Shown here in pieces: positions 44,558-51,660 of a stretch of 64,000 nucleotides of DNA (the stretch's first letter is position 1; every line of letters starts with the position of its first letter). The notes beneath the pieces are model-generated. The model made no database searches and had not been told where the DNA came from. It saw nothing but the letters and a program-made list of their open reading frames with translations. Location of the stretch: assembly GCA_900541965.1 (NCBI GenBank), contig UQLN01000003.1, forward strand, positions 70,178-134,177, given 5' to 3'. This DNA comes from an uncultured Parabacteroides sp. Its GTDB lineage: Bacteria; Bacteroidota; Bacteroidia; Bacteroidales; Tannerellaceae. The position numbers and the translations under genes are program-made.

Positions 44558-44580
44558 CCCTGTAAAACGTAAAGTGCTGA
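44558..44580 (+). repeat. Inverted-repeat partner of the site at 37201-37216
   Basis: CCCTGTAAA-ACGTAAA-GTGCTGA, immediately upstream of the tyrosine-recombinase gene. See the entry at 37201. Confidence 0.4.
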
Positions 44581-44586
44581 AAAACA

Positions 44587-44625
44587 AAAGAACATCCACT
44601 TTTAGCATTAGTGAATGTTCTTTTT
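44587..44625 (-). terminator. Terminator of the RadC-like/small-membrane-protein unit
   Basis: Stem AAAAGAACATCCAC / GTGAATGTTCTTTT (one mismatch) followed by T residues on the minus strand. Confidence 0.75.
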
Positions 44626-44630
44626 AAAAC

Positions 44631-44762
44631 TTAATTCCGCTTGTTCCTTTTTAATAACTCATGCAGTAACATGAGAAATATGAAAACAGGCAATAAGGGA
44701 GCCAACAGGGCAGCACCAAAATACAAGGCTACAACAATCAATATTGGATATAACACATACAT
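44631..44762 (-). CDS. Small membrane protein, 43 aa
   Basis: MYVLYPILIVVALYFGAALL followed by APLLPVFIFLMLLHELL, two hydrophobic segments with a basic tail KRNKRN. A strong Shine-Dalgarno (GGAGGT, 5 bp before the ATG) is unusual in this phylum and supports real translation. Follows the RadC-like gene directly and ends before a terminator. Confidence 0.6.
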   Translation of the reverse strand: MYVLYPILIVVALYFGAALLAPLLPVFIFLMLLHELLKRNKRN

Positions 44763-44776
44763 ATCGTACCTCCTTT

Positions 44777-45313
44777 TCAAATTTTTCCTTCATCTGCATA
44801 ACTGAAATATCCTTCATCTGATATGATAAGATGGTCATCCAATCTTATATTCAAGAGTTGGGAGGCTTTCTTTAGCTGTTCTGTTAATTTATTGTCCTGC
44901 CTACTTGGTGTCAAACATCCAGAGGGATGGTTATGAGCCAACACAATGGCAGAAGCATTTCCTAATATGGCTGCTTGCAGTATGATTCGTATATCAGCAG
45001 ATGTTTCATCAATTCCACCTTCTGAAATCGAACATACGCCTAATACTTTCCTAGCCCTGCTTAATAAAATAACTTTCATACTCTCTTTATACTGTATTGT
45101 TTCAGTATCAAAGACAGATAAAAACAACTTGTATGCTTCTTTAGAGGAATAAACCGTTTCCCTTTCAGATGCCTTAATCTTTGTTTGATAAGTGAGCTTA
45201 ACTTCACAAACTTTCAATTTTTCTTCCATTGTAGTATTATTTTTTGTATTTGTATCTGCATGTTGAGGTGTATTTCCTTTTTTAATCTGTTCATCAATAA
45301 AGGATTGAACCAT
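44777..45313 (-). CDS. RadC-type JAB-domain protein
   Basis: 178 aa; the core begins at Met29 (MEEKLKVCEVKLTYQ), which would also be a sensible start. JAB/MPN motif: VLAHNHPSGCLTPSRQD near 122-138, giving HxHPSG...S..D with the metal ligands. KVLGVCSISEGG and DHLIISDEGYFSYAD are typical flanking strands. RadC-like proteins are common on mobile elements; their enzymatic role is unsettled. Confidence 0.85.
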   Translation of the reverse strand: MVQSFIDEQIKKGNTPQHADTNTKNNTTMEEKLKVCEVKLTYQTKIKASERETVYSSKEAYKLFLSVFDTETIQYKESMKVILLSRARKVLGVCSISEGGIDETSADIRIILQAAILGNASAIVLAHNHPSGCLTPSRQDNKLTEQLKKASQLLNIRLDDHLIISDEGYFSYADEGKI

Positions 45314-45683
45314 CTAAAAGGATATAGCCAGTTTGTGAGGTGTATTCTTCCCTTTTATGTATGCTATACATTTCTTTATTCTGAAACTGGATGGCAGACC
45401 AGAAAAAGTAAGAAACAATTAAGACAATCTGAGGGATATGTTATGCCTAAATGCTTTGCTTTCCCTATTGATGGGTTAGGGGGGAATAAATTAGACATGA
45501 ATCAACCGCGGATAATATACATATAGTGGCTGTTAAGGGATATTTTTCAACTACAGGCATGCTTCTAGTCTGTATTCCTGATTATAAAGGATTCATTTTT
45601 TCTTCATCACTGGAATGAGTACCTTTGTGTATTATTAAAAATTAAACGATTATAATAATTGAAATACAAACAGACATATAAAA
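45314..45683. promoter_or_regulatory. Divergent region before the Dam-like gene
   Basis: No gene seen. AGCCAGTTT near 45324 and AAACTGG near 45384 form a weak inverted repeat. TACCTTTG at 45620-45627 is a good -7 box 57 bp before the Dam-like ATG; the surrounding words GGAATG and TACCTTTGTGTAT recur before the next gene (46154-46174). Confidence 0.5.
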
Positions 45684-46124
45684 ATGAATGCAGAAGTTTT
45701 ATTTTCTAGTAAAGACACATGTTGAGAAACTCCTCAAGAGTTGTTCGATTCATTAAATAGTGAATTTCATTTCACTTTAGATCCCTGCTGTGTTCCCCAA
45801 ACGGCAAAATGTAAAAAATATTATACATCAATTGAAAATGGATTACTACAAGATTGAAGCCAAGACATTGTATTTGTAAATCCCCCTTATGGAAAGGAAA
45901 TTAAAGACTGGATAAAGAAAAGCAGTGATGAAGCTAAAAAAGGAGCAACAGTTGTATTACTGATTCCTGCAAGAACTGACACTAAATATTTCCATGATTA
46001 TATTTATGGTAAAGCAGAAATAAGATTTATTAAAGGAAGAGTAAAATTCTTACAAAATGGTGAGACTAAAAATACTGCACCATTCCCTTCCATGATTGTT
46101 GTTTTTCGTCCACTTCCAAATTAA
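45684..46124 (+). pseudogene. Phage-type N6-adenine DNA methyltransferase with two in-frame TGA codons at Trp positions
   Basis: 147 codons in one frame from ATG 45684 to TAA 46122-46124, broken only by TGA at 45723-45725 and 45855-45857. Read through, it gives MNAEVLFSSKDTC-x-ETPQELFDSLN, then HFTLDPCC, LLQD-x-SQDIVFVNPPYGKEIKDW, ARTDTKYFHDYIYG and APFPSMIVVF. These are the successive motifs of the phage Dam family (PF05869), with NPPY catalytic. The family has Trp at both x positions. One further Trp (IKDW) is a normal TGG. Either two nonsense mutations both hit Trp codons, or the gene comes from a UGA=Trp phage or element. Confidence 0.85.
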
Positions 46125-46161
46125 TAAAACTCCATACTATAATCAAAAAACAGGAATGGGA

Positions 46162-46169
46162 TACCTTTG
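46162..46169 (+). promoter_or_regulatory. Probable -7 box, near-copy of the Dam-gene promoter
   Basis: TACCTTTG inside CAGGAATGGGATACCTTTG, which repeats the 45612-45632 region with few changes. It would transcribe the small ORF and the winged-helix gene. Confidence 0.55.
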
Positions 46170-46270
46170 TGTATCTTTTAAATGGATATTGATTTTAAGT
46201 ACTCTATATCACCAGAGATATCAATATATTGCCAGATACGAATTTCTTAATTAATACGTTTTTCTCAAAA

Positions 46271-46426
46271 ATGGTGCTGTATACACAAACTAACCAAATC
46301 TATTCAAACAGGCTGGAATGCAAAAAAGCATTGAAGATAAACTGTTCTCAATACAAAAAAATGATGAAGTTGGGAGTTCTGATTCCGATAAATAAAGAAG
46401 ATGCAAATCCCAAAGGACAAAAGTAG
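46271..46426 (+). CDS. Small ORF, 51 aa, possible DNA-binding
   Basis: MVLYTQTNQIYSNRLECKKALKINCSQYKKMMKLGVLIPINK has the spacing of a short helix-turn-helix (RLECKKALKIN...KMMKLGVLIPI), as in excisionase-like proteins. The frame is open 42 bp further upstream with a TTG start. Between the Dam-like gene and the winged-helix gene, under the same promoter region. Weak support. Confidence 0.35.
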   Translation: MVLYTQTNQIYSNRLECKKALKINCSQYKKMMKLGVLIPINKEDANPKGQK

Positions 46427-46581
46427 GTGGTTTAATTTTTTCCAGAGGGTGGTTTATTTTTTTCACCACCATACTAAATACTTATATAATAAATACTTAA
46501 TTATAGATTTTCAGCTTTCTTTCGAAAGCGAAAATATTCAATCTCGCAGATATGAAATTTTTTGTTTTAATAATTCTTTCT

Positions 46582-47415
46582 ATGAGTTATCGCATAATTT
46601 CAAAAGAATCACTTTTAAAATTAAATTATAAAGAGGCTTATGTGTTTTGTTGCATAGTTTTAAATTCAGAGATTAATGATAATATATACATTTCTCATAT
46701 AAGAGAAGAGATTTTGGCACAAATGGCAGAATGTTCAGGAAGAACAATATCTAAATATATCAATAAATTCAAAAAACTGAAATTGTTAAATATTGATACC
46801 CAGAAGATAAAAGGAGAAAAAGGAATATTCAATCGAAATACTTATTTGATTAACAAACCTGTAGATAACTGGTTTAGACTGGAATATAATTTTTTACAAG
46901 AAGATATTCCTTACGAACTCAAAGGATATCTACTTTTATTGAAATGTATTGGATTAAAGGGTAGTAACACCTTTTTATATAGCCTTAATGAAGTACATGA
47001 ACGGAAGTTACTTAATGTTGGCTTGAACAAGATCAAAGAATTAACTGCTTTGGGTATTTCTTCTGGTGTAATTCAAAAAGCAAAAACGGGATATACAGTG
47101 ACAGACAGATATATTTATGAAGATCTACCTTATAAAAAAGGTGATGAGGTCTCAGAATCATATCTGATGAATTATTATAATGCCATTGTTTCCTATTGTA
47201 AGAAATTCCAAATCAAGCCACCAAAATATGATAAGTTTTTGATGAAAGATATTTTCTATAACTGCCCTAGTATCGATTTATTTATAGATAAAATGAATAA
47301 CAAGAATTTTCCCAAGCAACAAATATACAGTTTGGAGTATTTTATTAAAACGTTCAATTTTAAATATTCAGAAAGAAAAACCAATGAAAAAACAGAAGAT
47401 ATTATTATGTTTTAA
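46582..47415 (+). CDS. Winged-helix protein, possible replication or regulatory protein of the element
   Basis: 277 aa from ATG 46582 (MSYRIISKESLLKLNYKEAYVF); the ATG ten codons upstream would add a hydrophobic tail unlikely for a DNA-binding protein. Residues about 35-90 (IREEILAQMAECSGRTISKYINKFKKLKLLNIDTQ...NTYLI) form a clear winged helix. A second helical part (KELTALGISSGVIQKAKTGYTV) may be another. The layout resembles plasmid/IME replication initiators, but no Rep signature is certain. Confidence 0.55.
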   Translation: MSYRIISKESLLKLNYKEAYVFCCIVLNSEINDNIYISHIREEILAQMAECSGRTISKYINKFKKLKLLNIDTQKIKGEKGIFNRNTYLINKPVDNWFRLEYNFLQEDIPYELKGYLLLLKCIGLKGSNTFLYSLNEVHERKLLNVGLNKIKELTALGISSGVIQKAKTGYTVTDRYIYEDLPYKKGDEVSESYLMNYYNAIVSYCKKFQIKPPKYDKFLMKDIFYNCPSIDLFIDKMNNKNFPKQQIYSLEYFIKTFNFKYSERKTNEKTEDIIMF

Positions 47416-47722
47416 TTTTACCTAGATAAAAATTGTGTGTAATGGATGCTTTGAGAAATCAAGGTATCCATTTTTTTGTTTATACCATTTAAAGAGAATA
47501 TACCCGATTGAGTTGGTATCTTCTTCTTTAGATGGTTATAAATGAAAGAATCCTTTAGCCAAACGACCAAAGGATTAATTTTCAAAGTAGGGGATTCATT
47601 CTTTTTCAGACCTATACAATATTGTGAATAAGACCTGAAATATTAATTATATTTTATAGAACTTATAGTGTTGTTAGCAGGGAATAGACTTTACAAGAGC
47701 AATAATAGTATTGTACACTATC
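47416..47722. other. Gene-free 307-bp spacer between convergent genes
   Basis: Contains only the hairpin at 47543-47584 and low-complexity AT sequence. No gene supported. Confidence 0.5.
47543..47584. terminator. Hairpin between the winged-helix and recombinase genes
   Basis: TGAAA-AATCCTTT / AAAGGATT-TTTCA arms around AGCCAAACGACC. It lacks a long T run, so termination is possible but not certain. Confidence 0.45.
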
Positions 47723-49462
47723 CTATTCTTCTTTGTCTATTTTACTAACATATCCATATCTATCCATGATATTCCACATTTCATCAAAACTATATCTGCC
47801 AAATATCTCTGTATCAAACAAATTATTATTATTGTTAGTTACTTCAAAATCAGGGATTTTTACATTTATATTCATACCCTTTAAGAGCGGATTATTTTTG
47901 AATGGATTGCAAAACGTAATGACATCATTATTAAAAATACAATATTTATTAATTATGCGTTGTGTATTTATCAGTATATTATATGTAATATCCATCTTTA
48001 AATTAACTTGCAATAACTTTTTAAAACTTCCATATCCATAAATTAAAACATTATCTATTAAATCATTACAGATTTGTTTTTTTTCTTCTTGTGATAAATC
48101 TATCGTTTCATTTAACACAGAATAATCAAACTTTTCATCTATTTTTCTCTGTAACAAGAAATTTGTAGCTCTCAATTCTTCCAGCATATTATTCTTTCTG
48201 ATTTTCTCAGAATCCAAACTTCGCTTTTGTTGAGCAAACTCTTCATCTGAAAGTAAACCTTTTATTGCAAATTTCACTAAATTCTCAGACTGATTATCTA
48301 ATAGCTTCAAATCTTTTTCAATATTCATTATAGAGATATTATTTTCAACCACCTCTTTCCTATACTTTTCTTTCTCTGCTAGACACTTTTCTTTAAATTG
48401 CTCATATTTATATATATCCTGTATCGCTCTCCACACTAAATTATCCGCAATGTAAGCCTTTATAGAACCATTCTTACATCCTATTCTTTGATTAACATTT
48501 GCTCTTAAATCACCATCTCTATACTCTCTTTGCTTATTGTTATTACCTAACACATAAAACCTATCACACCTACCACATTTTAACAAACCTCTAAGAATAC
48601 AAATAATATTTCGACTTTTATCTTGTTGACTTCTATTAGCCTTAGCCGTCTTTCTACATTCATCAAATAATTCTTTACTTATAATAGACGGAGTATCAAA
48701 ATAGCTAACCTTTATTTCTGCTGGAGAATTAGAAGTGGCTTTCTTTACTATAGTACTCCTTTTACCCTTTCCATAATATACTGTATTATTCAATATTTGG
48801 CTTATAGTACCTTTAACCCAAACAATATTTGTTCTTCCACTTTTTAGAGGCACAGCTTCTGCATTAAACATATCTGCTATATATTGAGTATCCTTACCTT
48901 CTCTATAAAGTTCAAACACCCTTTTTACATATCTAGCTTCATTTTCTTTTATATAAAGATGCTTATGCCTTAGTTCGTAACCAAACGGAGCAATGTTAGT
49001 ATAAGAATTTCCTTTCAACAATGCCGCTTCTTTCCCGGACTTCATTTTAGCCTTTAAGTTTTCTGCATCCATTTGAGCAAACACTCCTAATAGATACAGA
49101 TACATCCCAGTCAAAGCATTCAAAGAACCATCTTCATCTAATGTAATAATATTTTTATCTTTGAAATGTAAGCAAATTCCCTTGTCTGCAAATTCATTTA
49201 TAAGATTAATGAAATCTATTGCCCTTCTTGATAGCCTCGTTATATCCCAAATAAAAATCTTATCTACCTCTTTATTAGTCAGCTTTCTCATTTCTGTTAA
49301 CTGTTCCCTAGTATCCATTTTAAGTACAGCAGACTTTTTTTCTTCAAAGACATACTTCACTTCATATCCAAAAGCAGATGCCATCTGCCTCAATTCGACT
49401 TCTTGCCTGTCATAATTTTGATCAGATGTTGATACTCTCAAATAAATAGCAGCTTTTTTCAT
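47723..49462 (-). CDS. Large serine recombinase (integrase of the element)
   Basis: 579 aa. Resolvase-type catalytic domain 1-150: AAIYLRVSTSDQNYDRQ with nucleophile Ser11, IFIWDITRLSRRAIDFINLIN, and FAQMDAENLKAKMKSGK. Recombinase domain about 155-270 (YELRHKHLYIKENEARYVKRVFELY...GTISQILNNTVYYGKG). A zinc-ribbon-like part near 300-340 (LLKCGRCDRFY...RIGCKNG). A coiled coil about 365-440. It lies at the right end of the element, 70 bp from attR, reading inward, as expected of a site-specific integrase. It most likely catalysed insertion into the AlaX-like gene. Confidence 0.95.
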   Translation of the reverse strand: MKKAAIYLRVSTSDQNYDRQEVELRQMASAFGYEVKYVFEEKKSAVLKMDTREQLTEMRKLTNKEVDKIFIWDITRLSRRAIDFINLINEFADKGICLHFKDKNIITLDEDGSLNALTGMYLYLLGVFAQMDAENLKAKMKSGKEAALLKGNSYTNIAPFGYELRHKHLYIKENEARYVKRVFELYREGKDTQYIADMFNAEAVPLKSGRTNIVWVKGTISQILNNTVYYGKGKRSTIVKKATSNSPAEIKVSYFDTPSIISKELFDECRKTAKANRSQQDKSRNIICILRGLLKCGRCDRFYVLGNNNKQREYRDGDLRANVNQRIGCKNGSIKAYIADNLVWRAIQDIYKYEQFKEKCLAEKEKYRKEVVENNISIMNIEKDLKLLDNQSENLVKFAIKGLLSDEEFAQQKRSLDSEKIRKNNMLEELRATNFLLQRKIDEKFDYSVLNETIDLSQEEKKQICNDLIDNVLIYGYGSFKKLLQVNLKMDITYNILINTQRIINKYCIFNNDVITFCNPFKNNPLLKGMNINVKIPDFEVTNNNNNLFDTEIFGRYSFDEMWNIMDRYGYVSKIDKEE

Positions 49463-49519
49463 CTCTTACGTATTATTGTTTATGCAAATATAAATATTTC
49501 CATAAAATAAGTACAATAA

Positions 49520-49555
49520 TATTTAATCATAAAAAAAGTAAATGCGACTATTTGC
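49520..49555. other. Right attachment junction (attR) of the element
   Basis: Element sequence TTTAATCAT passes through an A7 run (49531-49537) into host codons AGT AAA TGC GAC TAT, which match SKCDY of the intact copy. Together with attL this places the insertion after codon 46 of the host gene. Confidence 0.7.
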
Positions 49556-49860
49556 TTTCCGATGCGCCGACGGCCGAAATGATGGCGGAAGTAGAACGGA
49601 AAGTGAATGAAGTAATCGACCGTCACCTTCCGGTTACTATTGAATTTATGCCGTTGGAGCAGGCTGGTGAGATTGTCGATTTAAGTAAACTTCCGGACGA
49701 TGTAAGCGAAACACTCCGTATCGTACGTATAGGCGATTATGATGCTTGTGCCTGCATCGGCACACATGTAAGCAATACTTCTGAAATCGGTCATTTTAAA
49801 ATGCTTACCTACGATTATACGGAAGGACGGTTACGTTTACGTTTCAAACTAACCGAATAA
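49537..49860 (+). pseudogene. 3' fragment of the host AlaX-like tRNA-editing gene
   Basis: 107 codons, SKCDYLLSDAPTAEMMAEVERK... CACIGTHVSNTSEIGHFKML...RLRFKLTE, holding the CxxxH half of the metal site. It is co-linear with residues 46-151 of the element copy at about 60% identity by hand. It has no start or promoter of its own (only an internal TTG). Its GC-richer codons match the flanking core genes, which marks it as the original host gene. Excision would rebuild the gene. Confidence 0.9.
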
Positions 49861-49879
49861 AATCCTGATAAATATCGAT

Positions 49880-49923
49880 GAATGAGCCAATCCCCAGATA
49901 AATGCAAGGAGATTGGCTCATTT
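49880..49923. terminator. Terminator after the AlaX-like 3' fragment
   Basis: Stem AATGAGCCAATC / GATTGGCTCATT with a 19-nt loop. Serves both the host operon and the convergent ABC-transporter genes. Confidence 0.7.
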
Positions 49924-49966
49924 AATAAAGCAGCCATATGTCAGTGGCATAGTGTCCTTTTATAGC

Positions 49967-50923
49967 TTACCTCGACCGCACTTCTTTCCTCATAAAAGAA
50001 ATATACGACAAAGCAAAACATACTACAGTTGCAGCAATCAATCCGGTCAATTGGGGCCAGACCACCAAAAGACTTTGCCCTAAAGGTAACGGGCTTGGTA
50101 TCGCACCATGTACTTGCTCCATTGTCAACGGCCCGATGCTCCGTACGGAAGGCATCAACAAAGTCATGGTTGCTTCACTAAAAAGTTCACTCGGTGCAAA
50201 TCGCAGTAGCCCCAACATAAACCGCTGATATGCTATCACCTGGTAATCGGAAGCCCAAGCCGAAGGAGCCAACGCTTTCCCGACCAGATTGATAATCATA
50301 TTATAAAATACACTAAGGAACAGCCATATGGCTACACATGCTAAAGCAGAAGTCGCCGCCTGCTTGAAACGTATGGAAAAGAAGATGGACAGGCTCAACC
50401 AAAAAGCTACATAAAAAAGGCTCACAAGGAGGAAACAGACAATGCGTATAAATTCTTCTGCCGTAGGTGGAATACCTATCGCAATCAAACCGAATCCCAT
50501 TACCAGGAAACCCAGGACAAACAACATCATGCCAATCACAATCAGGGCGGCCATAAATTTTGCATTAATCAAATAATCCCGGTGAATGGGTTGGGATAAG
50601 ATACGGCTCAATGTACCTCTATTCTGTTCTGAATTGATTGCGTCGAACCCTAAAGAAATTCCAAGCAAAGGTCCCAGAAAACTGATAAATACGACAAATG
50701 ACGGCAATGTCCCGTCAGAGACAGTAAACAGTTTCAGAAATAGAAAAGCGCCATCCGGATCATTAGGCTTTATGGCATCGCGGATATTTGTTAGAGCCGT
50801 ATACAACGACCCCATACATGTCAACGCTATGATAGCAATCAGGATAATAAAACGCCAACTTCTCACATAATCGGAGATTTCTTTGTTGACAATAACCCAG
50901 AAAGGATGATTTGTGTTACTCAT
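49967..50923 (-). CDS. ABC-2 type transporter permease
   Basis: 318 aa. Six predicted membrane helices: near 20-40, 70-95 (FVVFISFLGPLLGISLGFDAI), 120-140, 145-170, 180-210 and 288-308, with a cytoplasmic SEQNRGTLSRILSQPIHRDYLINAKF loop after the second, characteristic of NosY-like ABC-2 permeases. It follows the ATPase gene by 2 bp and the NEW3 gene is upstream, so the three form an export complex. Substrate unknown. Confidence 0.9.
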   Translation of the reverse strand: MSNTNHPFWVIVNKEISDYVRSWRFIILIAIIALTCMGSLYTALTNIRDAIKPNDPDGAFLFLKLFTVSDGTLPSFVVFISFLGPLLGISLGFDAINSEQNRGTLSRILSQPIHRDYLINAKFMAALIVIGMMLFVLGFLVMGFGLIAIGIPPTAEEFIRIVCFLLVSLFYVAFWLSLSIFFSIRFKQAATSALACVAIWLFLSVFYNMIINLVGKALAPSAWASDYQVIAYQRFMLGLLRFAPSELFSEATMTLLMPSVRSIGPLTMEQVHGAIPSPLPLGQSLLVVWPQLTGLIAATVVCFALSYISFMRKEVRSR

Positions 50924-50925
50924 AA

Positions 50926-51657
50926 CTACCCCCTCCCCCCGAAATATTGATTATAAATATCGTCAAGTCCATGTTCCGCTTTATGTAAAGCCGAAAGTTC
51001 TATCTGGGTCAGAAGCCTGCCATTCCCAAACAAGCCGACCCGGTCGCAAACTTGTTGAACCTGATGCAGATGGTGGGAAGAGAAAAGGACTGTCAAACCT
51101 TCCTCATGGCTCAACTGCAAAATTAAATTCATGAACTCCTGTACACCGGCCGGATCGATTCCCGAGGTCGGTTCATCCAGAATAATCACTTCGGGATCCT
51201 TTATTAATACATCAGCTAAACCTAAACGCTGGCGCATCCCCTTAGAATATTTTCCGGATTTTTTATTTGCTTCTCCCAATATACCAACCCGGTCGAGTAA
51301 TTGTTCGGCTTTCACGCATGCTTTTTTTCCGGAAATACCATTCAAAGCCGCTGTATAAAGCAGATTTTCCAATCCTGTCATATCCTCATAGAAACCAACA
51401 TCTTCCGGCAGATATCCGACTTTCCGTTTTACTTCTATCGGATGAGTTGTAGAATCGATGCCACATACTTTTACAGAGCCGGATGTCGGTTCCGTCAAAC
51501 CCAACATCATTAATATGGTAGTAGATTTTCCTGCTCCGTTAGGCCCCAGTAACCCGAATATTTCACCTTTTCGAATAGTCAGGTTCAGCTCATTAACAGC
51601 TGTGAAATTCCCATATTTTTTTGTCAAACCGGTAAGTTCGATCACAAACTGGCACAT
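50926..51657 (-). CDS. ABC transporter ATP-binding protein
   Basis: 243 aa. Walker A GPNGAGKST near 38, signature YSKGMRQRLGLADVL near 137, Walker B VIILDEPTSGID near 159, and H-switch SSHHLHQVQQ near 192. NosF/CcmA-like subfamily that energises ABC-2 permeases. Three bp after the NEW3 gene and 2 bp before the permease gene. Confidence 0.95.
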   Translation of the reverse strand: MCQFVIELTGLTKKYGNFTAVNELNLTIRKGEIFGLLGPNGAGKSTTILMMLGLTEPTSGSVKVCGIDSTTHPIEVKRKVGYLPEDVGFYEDMTGLENLLYTAALNGISGKKACVKAEQLLDRVGILGEANKKSGKYSKGMRQRLGLADVLIKDPEVIILDEPTSGIDPAGVQEFMNLILQLSHEEGLTVLFSSHHLHQVQQVCDRVGLFGNGRLLTQIELSALHKAEHGLDDIYNQYFGGRG

Positions 51658-51660
51658 GAG

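Larger units (their letters stand above)
34775..49537. mobile_element. 14.8-kb serine-recombinase integrative element inserted in an AlaX-like gene
   Basis: Bounded by two halves of one host gene (34640-34783 and 49537-49860) that join in frame. The large serine recombinase lies at the right end, reading inward. The left end carries a complete diverged copy of the disrupted gene. The interior is more AT-rich than the flanks and encodes a radical-SAM/ParB-like pair, an envelope-protein operon, a tyrosine recombinase, a RadC-like JAB protein, a Dam-like methylase and a winged-helix protein. No relaxase, type IV secretion or capsid gene was recognised, so the transfer mode is unknown (mobilizable element, satellite or decayed prophage). 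Confidence 0.88.

Noticed and set aside
45684..46124. Selenocysteine insertion at the two TGA codons
   Set aside because: Family members have Trp, not Cys, at these positions, and no SECIS-like hairpin is evident after the codons.
34775..49537. Calling the element an ICE or prophage
   Set aside because: No relaxase, Tra/MOB, capsid, portal or terminase gene was recognised.
49552..49860. Independent 102-aa gene with a TTG start
   Set aside because: The frame is co-linear with the 3' part of the editing gene and continues upstream to the element junction; it is a fragment without its own promoter.
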